From the NCBI RefSeq assembly GCF_001311075.1, contig NZ_BBAD01000008.1, positions 1 to 63,325 on the forward strand: a stretch of DNA of 63,325 nucleotides. The letters are read 5' to 3'. Source of the stretch: Secundilactobacillus similis DSM 23365 = JCM 2765 (GTDB lineage: Bacteria; Bacillota; Bacilli; Lactobacillales; Lactobacillaceae). The notes beneath the pieces were generated by a model. The model did no database searches, was not told the origin of the DNA, and saw nothing but the letters and a program-made list of their open reading frames with translations. The position numbers and the translations under genes are program-made. Below, in pieces: positions 9,685 through 18,151 of the stretch. Positions within the stretch are counted from its first letter, which is position 1. Each line of letters begins with the position of its first letter.

Positions 9685-10067
9685 ATGGCTAAAATGCTTA
9701 ATTTACGTGATTTTGATTTTTCAAATATTGGCTCAACATTTGAACTCGACGAAGTTACACCAAAATTTGAAACTGAAGAACGCTTGATAGTCAAGGGAAA
9801 CCCATTCTGGCACAAGACGGTCGTCCTAGAAAATTTAACACTGATCTTATTGTTGGTTATAAGTATTCAGTAACTATTCTTGATGGTCGATTCCGAAAAA
9901 AATCAACTCAAATTACTGTTAATGATCTAAATTGTCCAATTACAAACGAAGAAATTATGAAGCAAGATCGAGTCAAATGTAAGTTTACCGATTTACAACC
10001 ATCAATGGCTGCTAATCCAATGTATTACAAAGCCGATGCGATTGAACTTCTAACGACTACAAAATAG
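9685..10067 (+). CDS. Conserved-looking small element protein, frame broken
   Basis: I do not recognise this protein. A 1-nt deletion in the run at about 9800-9803 separates residues 1-39 from the rest; restored it has 127 residues and ends in ELLTTTK. The C-terminal part is rich in beta-type segments (YKYSVTILDGRF, DRVKCKFTDLQP), suggestive of a small beta-barrel, perhaps of the DUF961/OB kind found next to relaxases, but this is only resemblance. It lies 64 nt after rep with its own GAGGAAAA site and possibly a TATAAC -10 box just upstream. Confidence 0.6.
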
Positions 10068-10149
10068 AACATTTCAGATTCAATTTGAAACCAGCAGTAC
10101 TTAATCATAGAGTTGATCTCCTGCTGGTTTTATTTTTTTAAAAATATGC

Positions 10150-10201
10150 TTGACGCTTACATAGATGATGGTCTATATTATAAACATAGATGCGCATCTA
10201 T
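10150..10201 (+). promoter_or_regulatory. ars promoter with ArsR operator 1
   Basis: TTGACG (10150-10155) and TATATT (10174-10179) form the promoter. A perfect 16-bp palindrome ATAGATGCGCATCTAT (10186-10201) lies just after the -10 box, with an extra ATAGATG half-site at 10161-10167 in the spacer. Bound ArsR would block transcription. Confidence 0.75.
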
Positions 10202-10220
10202 ATTTATAAAGGAGTATACA

Positions 10221-10574
10221 ATGGACTATCAAAATTACGTACAAATACTAAAGGCAATGGCTGATCCTAATCGGTTAAAAATCATAGATTTACTTTCTTG
10301 TGGGTCTTTATGTGCATGTGATATTTTAGAGCATTTCAACTTCTCACAACCAACTTTATCTCATCACATGAAAGTATTACAAAATGCTGGTATCGTATCA
10401 GCACGCAAGGACGGTAAGTGGCAACATTATACCCTTAACGACGACTTTATAACGTCTTTTAAAAAAGACACCGATCTGCTATTAACTAGTGATGAACACT
10501 GTATTTGTCATTCGGATGCTGATTGTCCAAATTGTTCTTCAGGAAAGGTTGCCATTACAAATGAAAAAAATTGA
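10221..10574 (+). CDS. arsR: Arsenic-responsive repressor ArsR
   Basis: A 117-residue winged-helix repressor of the ArsR/SmtB family. The metal site is in the CxC motif of SLCACDILEHF in helix alpha3, and the recognition helix is in SQPTLSHHMKVL. The C-terminus carries extra cysteines (HCICHS, DCPNC) that may add As(III)/Sb(III) ligands. The start ATG at 10221 follows AAAGGAG. An upstream in-frame extension would run through the operator and is rejected. The gene overlaps arsD by 14 nt. Confidence 0.93.
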   Translation: MDYQNYVQILKAMADPNRLKIIDLLSCGSLCACDILEHFNFSQPTLSHHMKVLQNAGIVSARKDGKWQHYTLNDDFITSFKKDTDLLLTSDEHCICHSDADCPNCSSGKVAITNEKN

Positions 10575-10920
10575 ATTATTTGAACCAGCAATGTGTTGTT
10601 CAACAGGTGTTTGCGGTCCCAGCGTTAATCAGGACTTATTGACAATCACATCAGCATTCGAAGCAATGCAAGGTGTTACGAACGTTGAAGCAAATCGTTA
10701 CAATTTGAGTAATAACCCCGATATTTTTAGTGGACGACCTGAAATTTTGTCGGCTATTAAAGATGATGCTGACTCAGTACTACCTATTACAGTCGTTGAC
10801 GGCGAAATCGTTAAAACTGGCACATATCCAACAATCGATGAACTATCCGAATACACTGGCTTGGTTTTCGTTCCTGCTGAACAAAAGAATAGTTGTTGTG
10901 GCGGTAGTGGCTGCTGCTAA
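10561..10920 (+). CDS. arsD: Arsenic metallochaperone ArsD
   Basis: A 119-residue protein that passes As(III) or Sb(III) to ArsA. The three conserved cysteines of the family are seen in MCCSTGVCG (Cys12, Cys13, Cys18). The C-terminus ends in two vicinal pairs (SCCGGSGCC), a feature of some longer ArsD proteins. The start overlaps the end of arsR, so translation is coupled. The mid-region FSGRPEILSAI and VDGEIVKTGTYPT match the thioredoxin-like fold of ArsD. Confidence 0.92.
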   Translation: MKKIELFEPAMCCSTGVCGPSVNQDLLTITSAFEAMQGVTNVEANRYNLSNNPDIFSGRPEILSAIKDDADSVLPITVVDGEIVKTGTYPTIDELSEYTGLVFVPAEQKNSCCGGSGCC

Positions 10921-10968
10921 TTCCTACTTGATGTAAGAGATGGCACAGCCGTTTCTTTTGTACTATAT

Positions 10969-10984
10969 ATAGATGACTATCTAT
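10969..10984 (+). promoter_or_regulatory. ArsR operator 2, before arsA
   Basis: ATAGATGACTATCTAT has the same arms as operator 1 (ATAGAT/ATCTAT) with a different centre. It lies 17 nt before arsA, next to its AAGGAG ribosome site, and suggests separate ArsR control of arsA. Confidence 0.65.
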
Positions 10985-11000
10985 CTAAGGAGAAAATAAT

Positions 11001-12730
11001 ATGCAAACTTATCAACCTCAATCAACAAAATTAACTCATTATTTATTCTTTACAGGAAAAGGCGGTGTTGGTAAAACAACAACTGCTAGTGCGACAGCAA
11101 TTAATCTAGCTGATTCTGGTAAACGAGTAATGTTGGCTTCTACCGATCCAGCCAGTAATTTGCAAGATGTATTTGATACAGAGTTAACCAATAAACCTAA
11201 AGAGATTGCGAATGTTCCCGGATTGTTTGTTGCGAACTTTGACCCCGTAACTGCTGCCGCCGAATATCGTGAAAGTGTCATTGGACCTTATCGCGGAATC
11301 TTACCAGAAACTGCCATCAACAATATGGCCGAACAACTTTCTGGTTCATGTACAGTTGAAATTGCTTCATTTAATGAATTTGCTAATTTTTTAACTGATC
11401 CAGAGTTTGATCAAAAATTTGATTATATTATTTTTGATACTGCTCCAACTGGACATGCTTTGAGAATGCTTCAACTGCCATCAGCTTGGAATAATTATTT
11501 AGATGAAAATGATCGTGGCGCTTCTTGTCTCGGACAACTTGCCGGAATGGATGACAAAAAGGCAATGTATGAGAAAGCCGTCGTTACCTTAAATGATCCC
11601 GAATTGACGACATTAATGTTAGTGACCCGCCCACAGAAAGCATCCTTATTAGAAGCAGATCGCGCTGCACAAGAACTTGCCGCTATTGGCATTAAGAACC
11701 AACAACTCATTATTAATGGCACATTAAAAGATCCGACTGATTTACCATCACAGACAATCTTTACACAGCAACAAAATGACCTTGCACAAATGCCGGCTTC
11801 ATTGAAAGAACTTGCCCAGTTTGAAGTGCCTTTACGCGCTTATAATGTTACTGGTCTGGATAAATTACGTTTAGTCCTACAATCTGAACAACCAAAATTA
11901 ACTCCTCAGCCAAGTATCAAAAACGACTATCCTAATTTAGATGTCATCGTTAATGATCTAGTAAAATCTAATAAAAAAATCATCTTCACCATGGGCAAAG
12001 GTGGCGTTGGTAAAACAACAGTTGCTGTTCAAATCGCCAAAAAATTAGTAGCCCAACATAAGACTGTTCATTTGGCTACTACAGATCCAGCAGATCACTT
12101 AAATCTTTTTGAGACTGATGACCCTGATATTACGGTCAGTCATATTGATGAACAACAAGTTTTAAAGGATTATCAGGATGAAGTTTTAGCAAGTGCACAG
12201 AAAACCATGAAATCTGATGATGTTGATTATATTGCTGAAGATTTACGTTCACCATGCACTCAAGAAATTGCAGTGTTTCGTGCCTTTGCCAATATTGTTG
12301 CTCAAGATGATAGTGATGTGGTCGTAATTGATACCGCTCCAACTGGTCATACACTGTTATTACTTGATTCTACACAAAGCTACGCTCAAGAAGTACAGCG
12401 AACTTCTGGTGAAGTTCCACAAGCAATCATTGATTTATTACCTCGGTTACAAGATCCAAGCCAAACCGAAATTGTGATGGTAACCTTGCCAGAAACGACC
12501 CCCGTTTATGAATCAATGCGCCTAAATGATGATCTTGATCGGGCACAGATGGCACACACATGGTGGTTGGTTAACCAGAGTATGCTTGCAACCAATACTA
12601 CCAACCTTGTTTACAAGCCAGAGCACAGAATGAAGTTGAATGGATTGAAAAAGTAAAAAAACTTTCAAATAATCATTTTGCGGTTGAACAATGGCAGCCT
12701 GATTTTGAAAAGGTATTACTAACAATTTAA
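11001..12730 (+). CDS. arsA: Arsenite-stimulated ATPase ArsA
   Basis: The ATPase subunit that drives As(III)/Sb(III) efflux through ArsB. Two homologous halves each have a deviant Walker A (GKGGVGKTT at about residues 17-25 and again at about 333-341) and a DTAPTGHT/A signal box (DTAPTGHALRML and DTAPTGHTLLLL). Metal-site cysteines lie in GSCTVEIASF and SPCTQEIAVF. A 1-nt deletion at about 12610-12612 (TTT run) removes the last 40 or so residues from the frame. Restored length is 576 residues, ending in the stop at 12728. It receives metal from ArsD. Confidence 0.93.
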
Positions 12731-12774
12731 TAAGCTAAAAGTATTAAATATCAAAATATATGTGGTTATTCTTT

Positions 12775-12803
12775 AATCAAGGCAGAAATGCCTTGATTTT
12801 TGA
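12775..12803 (+). terminator. Hairpin between arsA and arsB
   Basis: A perfect 10-bp stem (12775-12784 with 12789-12798) with a GAAA loop, followed by TTTTTG. It should reduce read-through from arsA into arsB, unless it works as an attenuator or mRNA-processing point. Confidence 0.75.
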
Positions 12804-12818
12804 TAGTTTGGAGGAGCT

Positions 12819-14114
12819 ATGCAAGTCTTTTTTGCAATATTTATTTTTTTATTGACCTTGGTCTTCGTTATTTGGCAACCAAAAGGATTATCAATCGGCT
12901 GGACTGCCATTGGCGGTGCGGTCTTAGCATTGGTATTTAGAGTCGTAACATTTAAAGATGTTGGCACAGTAACCGGCATTGTTTGGAATGCAACACTATC
13001 ATTTGTCGCAATCATCTTAATCTCTTTAATTCTTGATCAAATTGGCTTTTTTGAATGGGCAGCGTTGCATATGGCTCGGCTTGCAAAAGGTAATGGCATT
13101 CGGATGTTTGTTCTTATTGCGGTTCTTGGCGCAATTGTGGCAGCTTTATTTGCTAATGATGGTGCCGCGCTCATTTTAACACCGATTGTTCTTGCAATGG
13201 TTCGGGCACTACACTTTGATGAGAAACGAGTTTTTCCTTTTATCATTGCTAGTGGTTTTATCGCAGATGCAACCTCATTGCCTTTAGTCGTAAGTAATTT
13301 GGTTAATATTGTTTCAGCAGATTTCTTCGGCATTACATTCTCTGAATATGCCTTAAGAATGTGGTTACCTGATTTATTCTCGCTGATCGCAAGTATCGTT
13401 ATTTTATATCTTTATTTCCGTAAAGCATTGCCCAAGCATTACGATATCTCACAAGTTGCTAAACCAAGCACGGCAATTAAAGATCAACGATTATTTAAAT
13501 TCTCATGGTTTGTATTGGCAGCACTATTACTCGGTTATTTCAGTAGTGGCTTTTTAAATATCCCTGTATCATTTATCGCACTTTCAATCGCCGTAATATT
13601 CCTATTAGTAGCTCGTAAAAGCTCACAAATTGATACTAAAGCGGTTATCAAAGGCGCACCATGGAATATTGTTTTCTTCTCAATTGGTATGTACGTTGTA
13701 GTATATGGTCTTCAGAACGTTGGTTTAACCTCATTGCTTGCTGGAATAATTGGCAAGTTGGCAACTGGTAGTCGTTTTGCCGCAACAATGGGAATGGGTT
13801 ATCTAGCAGCATTTCTTTCCTCTGCAATGAACAATATGCCAACTGTTATGATTAATGCCTTATCAATCAAAGCGGCAGATGTATCAGGATTGATGCACCA
13901 AACTTTAGTTTATGCCAATGTAATTGGGTCTGACTTGGGTCCAAAGATTACACCAATTGGTTCTTTAGCAACGCTCGTGTGGTTACACGTCTTGGCACAG
14001 AAGAATGTTAAAATTGCCTGGGGAACATACTTTAAAATCGGTATTACAATTACAATTCCTGTCCTCTTTGTAACCTTATGTGGACTTTGGCTATCGCTAG
14101 GTTTATTTGGGTAA
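12819..14114 (+). CDS. arsB: Arsenite efflux membrane protein ArsB
   Basis: A 431-residue carrier with about 11-12 membrane segments that exports As(OH)3 and Sb(OH)3, alone with proton antiport or as the channel for ArsA. Family hallmarks are [12 protein letters not shown] near the N-terminus, [18 protein letters not shown] and [17 protein letters not shown], and the late [16 protein letters not shown]. Length is typical of ArsB (about 430) and unlike Acr3. It starts 16 nt after the arsA-side hairpin with GGAGGAG. The frame is intact. Confidence 0.95.
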   Translation: MQVFFAIFIFLLTLVFVIWQPKGLSIGWTAIGGAVLALVFRVVTFKDVGTVTGIVWNATLSFVAIILISLILDQIGFFEWAALHMARLAKGNGIRMFVLIAVLGAIVAALFANDGAALILTPIVLAMVRALHFDEKRVFPFIIASGFIADATSLPLVVSNLVNIVSADFFGITFSEYALRMWLPDLFSLIASIVILYLYFRKALPKHYDISQVAKPSTAIKDQRLFKFSWFVLAALLLGYFSSGFLNIPVSFIALSIAVIFLLVARKSSQIDTKAVIKGAPWNIVFFSIGMYVVVYGLQNVGLTSLLAGIIGKLATGSRFAATMGMGYLAAFLSSAMNNMPTVMINALSIKAADVSGLMHQTLVYANVIGSDLGPKITPIGSLATLVWLHVLAQKNVKIAWGTYFKIGITITIPVLFVTLCGLWLSLGLFG

Positions 14115-14221
14115 CGAATCGGATAGATAATTACAATTAGTCAGTTAGAACTGGACAGTGTTATTCTGTTCTTACTAATCTAATTTCATTCTTAAGATCT
14201 TGAGTAATGGAGGAATTAAAT

Positions 14222-14641
14222 ATGCCACAAATATATTTTCTTTGTACTGGGAATTCATGCCGTAGTCAAATGGCAGAAGGATTTGCGAAAAAAATCCTAG
14301 GTCCAAATTGGCGTGTTGCTAGTGCTGGAATCGAAACTCATGGACTAAATCCAAATGCAGTTAAAGTGATGGCTGAGAAAAATATCGATATCTCGCACAA
14401 TCAATCAAAGTTGATTAATTCAAGCTATTTAAATTCCAGTGATTTGGTCATTACACTATGTGGCGATGCACGTGATCGTTGTCCAGTTACTCCGCCAAGT
14501 GTAAAAAAAGAGCATTGGCCTTTACAAGATCCTGCCCAAGCTCAAGGATCTGATCAAGAAATTCTTGATGTTTTTCGTCAAGTTAGAGACGAGATTGAAC
14601 AACGTGTCTTGGATTTAAATCAGAGGATCAACAATAAGTAA
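14222..14641 (+). CDS. arsC: Arsenate reductase ArsC (thioredoxin-type)
   Basis: A 139-residue low-molecular-weight-phosphatase-fold enzyme that reduces As(V) to As(III), the form exported by ArsB. The P-loop [10 protein letters not shown] supplies the nucleophilic Cys near residue 8, and the redox pair lies in [12 protein letters not shown] (about Cys80 and Cys87), which defines the thioredoxin-coupled class. I chose the ATG at 14222 because GGAGG lies just before it; an in-frame ATG at 14207 contains that ribosome site. It is the last gene of the element. The 100-bp gap after arsB shows no clear promoter. Confidence 0.92.
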   Translation: MPQIYFLCTGNSCRSQMAEGFAKKILGPNWRVASAGIETHGLNPNAVKVMAEKNIDISHNQSKLINSSYLNSSDLVITLCGDARDRCPVTPPSVKKEHWPLQDPAQAQGSDQEILDVFRQVRDEIEQRVLDLNQRINNK

Positions 14642-14679
14642 CTATACTTTGATCTTGTTGGCAGACTATTCATAAAAAA

Positions 14680-14716
14680 CGACTCACCAAATATTTTGGT
14701 AAGTCGCTTTATTTTT
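14680..14716 (+). terminator. Terminator of the ars genes
   Basis: An imperfect hairpin of about 11 bp (14680-14690 with 14696-14706, one mismatch) followed by CTTTATTTTT. Confidence 0.7.
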
Positions 14717-14768
14717 GAAATGCACCCCAAGCACTCTTGAAATTGATCTTGAAATCAGAAATGTTTTA

Positions 14769-14833
14769 TTAAATCATGACACATAATACAACTATAAAGC
14801 ACTCGAATGAATACTAATTAAATCATATGACAC
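14769..14833. repeat. Candidate integrase arm-binding repeats
   Basis: TTAAATCATGACAC (14769-14782) and TTAAATCATATGACAC (14818-14833) are near-identical direct repeats 36 bp apart, just inside the right end of the element. Their position suits arm-type Int or Xis sites; no binding data are available. Confidence 0.4.
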
Positions 14834-14855
14834 CTTATAGTAGTAATTGATTTAG

Positions 14856-14868
14856 CCTGTACTCTCCT
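14856..14868 (+). repeat. attR core (13-bp direct repeat)
   Basis: An exact second copy of the tRNA-Ser 3' end CCTGTACTCTCCT, marking the right end of the element. Confidence 0.85.
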
Positions 14869-14884
14869 TAAAAGTAGATGATGG

Positions 14885-14929
14885 AAGTCCTTAATGGTTA
14901 TTTTTAAATAATCACTAAGGACTTTTTGT
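14885..14929 (+). terminator. Original terminator of tRNA-Ser, displaced
   Basis: A 9-bp stem (14885-14893 with 14916-14924) with inner pairing, followed by a T run on the plus strand. It lies just after attR, so it was probably the terminator of the tRNA before the element inserted. Confidence 0.65.
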
Positions 14930-14949
14930 ATGCTGTTGTAAAAACGAAA

Positions 14950-15688
14950 TTATAGAGTCAGCAACATTTTGACACCAAAGTAAATAATGACAACGCCAAG
15001 GAAAATGCCTAAGCTGATCCAACTTTCGTAGACTGATTCTTGTGAGAACAAGTGGGGTGATAATGGAGCCGGCAATTGCACCAATCATTAACGTGATGCC
15101 AGCCGACCAAGCAATGCTAATGGCTAATAGATGGCTAATAAAACCCACCAAGGCCATCGCACAAAGGACGTAGGTCGTGGTACCAGCAGCTTCAAAAGTC
15201 GTCAGCCCCATCATGGAAAGCCCGGCAACGGTTGTTGCCCCGCCACTGAGGCCGCCTAAGCCAACCATCAAACCACTGAGAATTCCTAGTGAATAGGCAA
15301 GGCCTGGGCGTTGGTGAACTGGTTTGCTGAGTTGCCGTTTAGGGATCAGGTTTTTTCGTAATACAATGATTCCCATGACGGTTAATAGCACGCCGATAAC
15401 GATCGTATAGCTTTTTTCTGGAATATACTTCCCTAAAAAAGTGCCAACGATGATGCTTGGAATAGCTGCAATAATCAGCTGATTACCAATTTTAAAGTGC
15501 ACATTTCGGATGTGAATTTGAGTGAGCGTGCCAAAAAATAGGGCAGGTAAGGCGACGAATAACGAAGTTGAAACTGCAACACCGGTGGGTAATTGTCCGC
15601 TTAAAACGCCGAGGTATAACGATGCGCCACCGCCGCCAATCAAACTGACAAAGATACCAATTAATAACCCTAGTAAAATATTAATCAA
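14950..15688 (-). CDS. TauE/SafE-family (DUF81) membrane exporter
   Basis: A protein with about eight membrane segments of the sulfite/organic-anion exporter family. GGGGASLYLGVLSG near the N-terminus and GLMVGLGGLSGGATTVAGL in the middle are the two homologous Gly-rich repeats of the family. Two 1-nt deletions, at about 15037-15041 and 15011-15014, shift the last 30 residues. Restored, the C-terminus reads through a final membrane segment (GIFLGVVIIYFGVKMLL) for 246 residues in total. It is divergent from the TetR-type gene at 15763, with a palindrome between them, so that regulator probably controls it. The substrate is unknown. Confidence 0.85.
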
Positions 15689-15721
15689 ATGAGCGCCTCC
15701 TAAGTGATACTCGTGTATAAT

Positions 15722-15741
15722 AAACGGAGAAGTGTCCGTTT
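15722..15741. promoter_or_regulatory. Candidate TetR operator
   Basis: Inverted repeat AAACGGA (15722-15728) and TCCGTTT (15735-15741) with a 6-bp centre, between the divergent exporter and regulator genes. Confidence 0.6.
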
Positions 15742-15762
15742 GTCAACTGAGAGGAAAAAATA

Positions 15763-16331
15763 ATGCGAAAAGATGCCCAAGAAAATCAACAAGAAATTAT
15801 TAACTGCGCGAAGCAATTATTCGCCGAACAGGGGGTTGCTGCGGTTAGCATGAACCAGATTGCTAAAACGTTAGGGATTGGTGCGGGAACCTTATATCGG
15901 CACTACGCAAATAAATCAATGCTGTGTATGGCGCTGGTCTATGATGATTTGACGACCTTTGTGGCAGATAGTCGTCAGTACTTAGATAATAATTCATCGG
16001 CACCGAAAGTACAGTTTCAGTTTGTTTTAGAAAGTTATCTGCATTTTCGTGAGCATAATCAAGACTTGTTGAAGAATGTGGATGCCGGTAGTGAAACGGC
16101 TAGTGAGAGTTACTTTTACTCAAGTGATAGTTATCAGGACGTTGTTGCGGTGTTCGTTCAGGTGTTACACGAGAATTTACCCCAGTTAACGCTGCAGCGT
16201 TGCCAATTCCGGCAGATATGCTGATAGCGATGCTGAAAAGTGACGCCTACGCCTATCAACGCCAAGTACGATTAAATGATCAAAAAAAGCTGGTCGAGGA
16301 AATAACGGCTTTATTCTTAGGAGAAGCATAG
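15763..16331 (+). CDS. TetR-family transcriptional regulator
   Basis: The N-terminal helix-turn-helix is typical (LFAEQGVAAVSMNQIAKTL, then GIGAGTLYRHYANKS, about residues 19-52). The C-terminal ligand domain is variable and gives no ligand clue. A 1-nt deletion at about 16195-16205 breaks the last third. Restored length is 189 residues, ending FLGEA. It likely represses the divergent TauE-type exporter and itself via the palindrome at 15722-15741. Confidence 0.85.
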
Positions 16332-16840
16332 TCTCAGCTCAACGGTTATGATTTTAACTAGAGTTATCCCAATTTGGAAATTGGACCGCTCTAATTATGT
16401 CTAATTGAGGGAAAGCACAAAATAGTCGCATAAATGTATAAATTTATCGAACAAATCAAAAAACTTCTCTGAAAGCGCTTTACAAAATTTGTTAGGCGAT
16501 ATAGAATACAGCATACACTTCCTTTCAAAGTGTAACATTTCACAACTACTTAAGGGGATTATCTCAATCGGGGGATAAGCTCTTTTTTATTTGTTTGAAA
16601 AATCAACTAAATGCCGTATTACCAGCGTGTTACAAATGCAATCAAATTGTTGCAGAGTTATAGTTCATAAAACTTGAAAGCTCAATTAATCACAATATTG
16701 AAAATGTACCAAGCTATATCTAATTATATAAGTTAGTTTATTAACGATAATAAAAATAATTTATAAATTTTAACTTCCAAAAATAAGCAATTGCTGAGAG
16801 TGCCGCTGTATATTTAATTGGGGCGACTGCGAGATACAAA
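16332..16840. other. Long gene-free space with a cre-like site
   Basis: I see no gene in this AT-rich stretch of 500 bp. TGAAAGCGCTTTAC at 16470-16483 matches 13 of 14 positions of the lactic-acid-bacterial cre consensus (WGWAARCGYTWWMA), so CcpA could bind, but no gene starts within 500 bp downstream on the plus strand. Around 16555-16590 two GGGGAT-type segments are followed by a T run and could form a weak terminator-like structure. It may be the remnant of a lost operon. Confidence 0.35.
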
Positions 16841-16869
16841 ACAGGCCACCTCGATTTGAGGTGGCCTGT
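16841..16869 (-). terminator. Terminator of the GNAT gene
   Basis: A perfect 12-bp inverted repeat (16841-16852 with 16858-16869) with a 5-nt loop and a T run on the minus-strand side. Confidence 0.85.
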
Positions 16870-16886
16870 TGTTGCTATCAATTGGA

Positions 16887-17444
16887 TTAACTTGCTTGTG
16901 GATGTGAATGTGTATGTTGACCAGCATGTGGCAACATTTCGTAAACGTAACTCACATCAGCAGGGTGGTAAACACCGTGAATCTCACCAACCTTAGTGAA
17001 GCCCATTTTGGCAATCAAGTGCTGCATGGGTTTGTTGTCGGCGTGAGTATCGATGCGGATGCTTTGAATCTCGGGGTGTTCGTCAATAACGTGGTGGATA
17101 ACGGCTTCAAACAGTTGGGTTGCGTAACCGTTACCGGCGTGGTTAGAGTGGATCGCCACTCGGTGAATGACAATGTAGGCATTCGAATCTAATAACCAAG
17201 TACCTGTCATTGTATCGTAGGAAGGATCGGGAGCGTTAACGACGGCGAGGGCGCCAACAGTCTCGGCATCATCAGAGTTTGCGAGGTAGGCGAAGCCATG
17301 GTCAATGTCATAGTTGATTTGATCTCGAGATGGATAATCGCCTTGCCATTGATCAACACCGGATTCGGCGAGTTGGTTACTGCCATCGCTTAAAATATCA
17401 ATAATGGTATCTAAATCAGCGTGGGTTGCTTGTTGTAATTTCAA
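16887..17444 (-). CDS. GNAT-family N-acetyltransferase
   Basis: A 185-residue acetyltransferase. The acetyl-CoA binding motif A lies in VAIHSNHAGNGYATQLFEAV (Q/RxxGxG/A type, here N-H-A-G-N-G-Y-A), and DNKPMQHLIAKMGFTKVGEI is the usual motif B. The C-terminus is a short His-rich tail (HTHSHP). I prefer the TTG at 17444 as start, because AAAGGAG lies 9 nt upstream of it; an upstream in-frame ATG precedes that site. The acceptor substrate is unknown. Confidence 0.8.
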   Translation of the reverse strand: MKLQQATHADLDTIIDILSDGSNQLAESGVDQWQGDYPSRDQINYDIDHGFAYLANSDDAETVGALAVVNAPDPSYDTMTGTWLLDSNAYIVIHRVAIHSNHAGNGYATQLFEAVIHHVIDEHPEIQSIRIDTHADNKPMQHLIAKMGFTKVGEIHGVYHPADVSYVYEMLPHAGQHTHSHPQAS

Positions 17445-17659
17445 AAAATTCAACTCCTTTAAAAAATTCACTTCACTAGGTTATCGTACTCACTGCGTAA
17501 TTACCAGCAGAAAGTGACGAAATCGTGAAAAACAGTAGAAACATTAGAGATCACTGAAATATTTTGTTACTAAATAGTGATGAATTGTGACCTGATTGTT
17601 ACACGTTGTTAATTCGCGTCCTGTACACTAGGCATAATTTGTAAAAGGGGGATGCGAGC

Positions 17660-18067
17660 GTGAAATTAATGCGGATGATTCAATTACTGGTAGTCGGATG
17701 GGTGTTATTGGGGTCTCTGACAAGTGAACGAGCAGTCTCAAGTCAAGCAGCAACCAGATTAACTTCCAGTTTGCAATCATCTCAGAATGCGACGCAAACG
17801 ACTCGACGTGTCACGGTTCGCCATCATCGAAAGCTACACGTGGTGTTAACGGCATATCAAGCAGATATGCAGCCGAGTCGGTATCATTTCCATTACGGTA
17901 TCTATCGGTCAGGGCAACTGGTTAAACGCGGCGTTGTGACGAACGGTCATACGGTGCAGTCATACCAGTTACGACCAGGCAAGTATTCATTACGCGTCTC
18001 ACATGGTAGCCATCAGGTCACGCTAACCGGTGGCATTTCCTCGTCTAATACGCCACACTTTGTTTAA
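17660..18067 (+). CDS. Small secreted protein of unknown function
   Basis: I do not recognise this protein. It has 135 residues, with a signal peptide (hydrophobic core about residues 6-20) and probable cleavage after the Ala of SSQAA. The mature part is basic and rich in His, Arg and Thr, with a C-terminal region of beta type (GIYRSGQLVKRGVVTNGH). The GTG at 17660 follows AGGGGGA. It has no terminator of its own before usp. Confidence 0.6.
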   Translation: MKLMRMIQLLVVGWVLLGSLTSERAVSSQAATRLTSSLQSSQNATQTTRRVTVRHHRKLHVVLTAYQADMQPSRYHFHYGIYRSGQLVKRGVVTNGHTVQSYQLRPGKYSLRVSHGSHQVTLTGGISSSNTPHFV

Positions 18068-18151
18068 AGGCATATTGGTTGCTCCCAATTTCAATTTACG
18101 GCATACTATAAATTAAGTAGAAGTCGCTAACGAGAGAAAGGAGCACACCGC

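Larger units (their letters stand above)
5989..14868. mobile_element. Integrated arsenic-resistance element (IME-like)
   Basis: About 8.9 kb lies between 13-bp direct repeats, one in the tRNA-Ser 3' end. It contains in order int (minus), an XRE repressor (minus), a divergent control region, an excisionase-like gene, a nick-site hairpin, a Rep_trans initiator, a small unknown gene and then arsR-arsD-arsA-arsB-arsC. Base composition is visibly more AT-rich than the flanks. There is no type IV secretion, coupling protein, capsid or packaging gene, so it cannot be self-transmissible by itself. An integrative mobilizable element that borrows a helper's machinery is the simplest reading; a replicating satellite is the alternative. 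Confidence 0.85.

Noticed and set aside
5989-14868. Prophage or phage satellite
   Set aside because: There is an integrase, a repressor and an excisionase-like gene but no capsid, terminase or lysis gene, and the cargo is ars; a mobilizable element fits better.
16908-17192. Plus-strand open frame opposite the GNAT gene
   Set aside because: It is antisense to a well-supported acetyltransferase, with no ribosome site or recognisable domain.
18068-18151. Regulatory RNA of the lacto-usp kind before usp
   Set aside because: The gap is only 84 nt with no convincing conserved structure.
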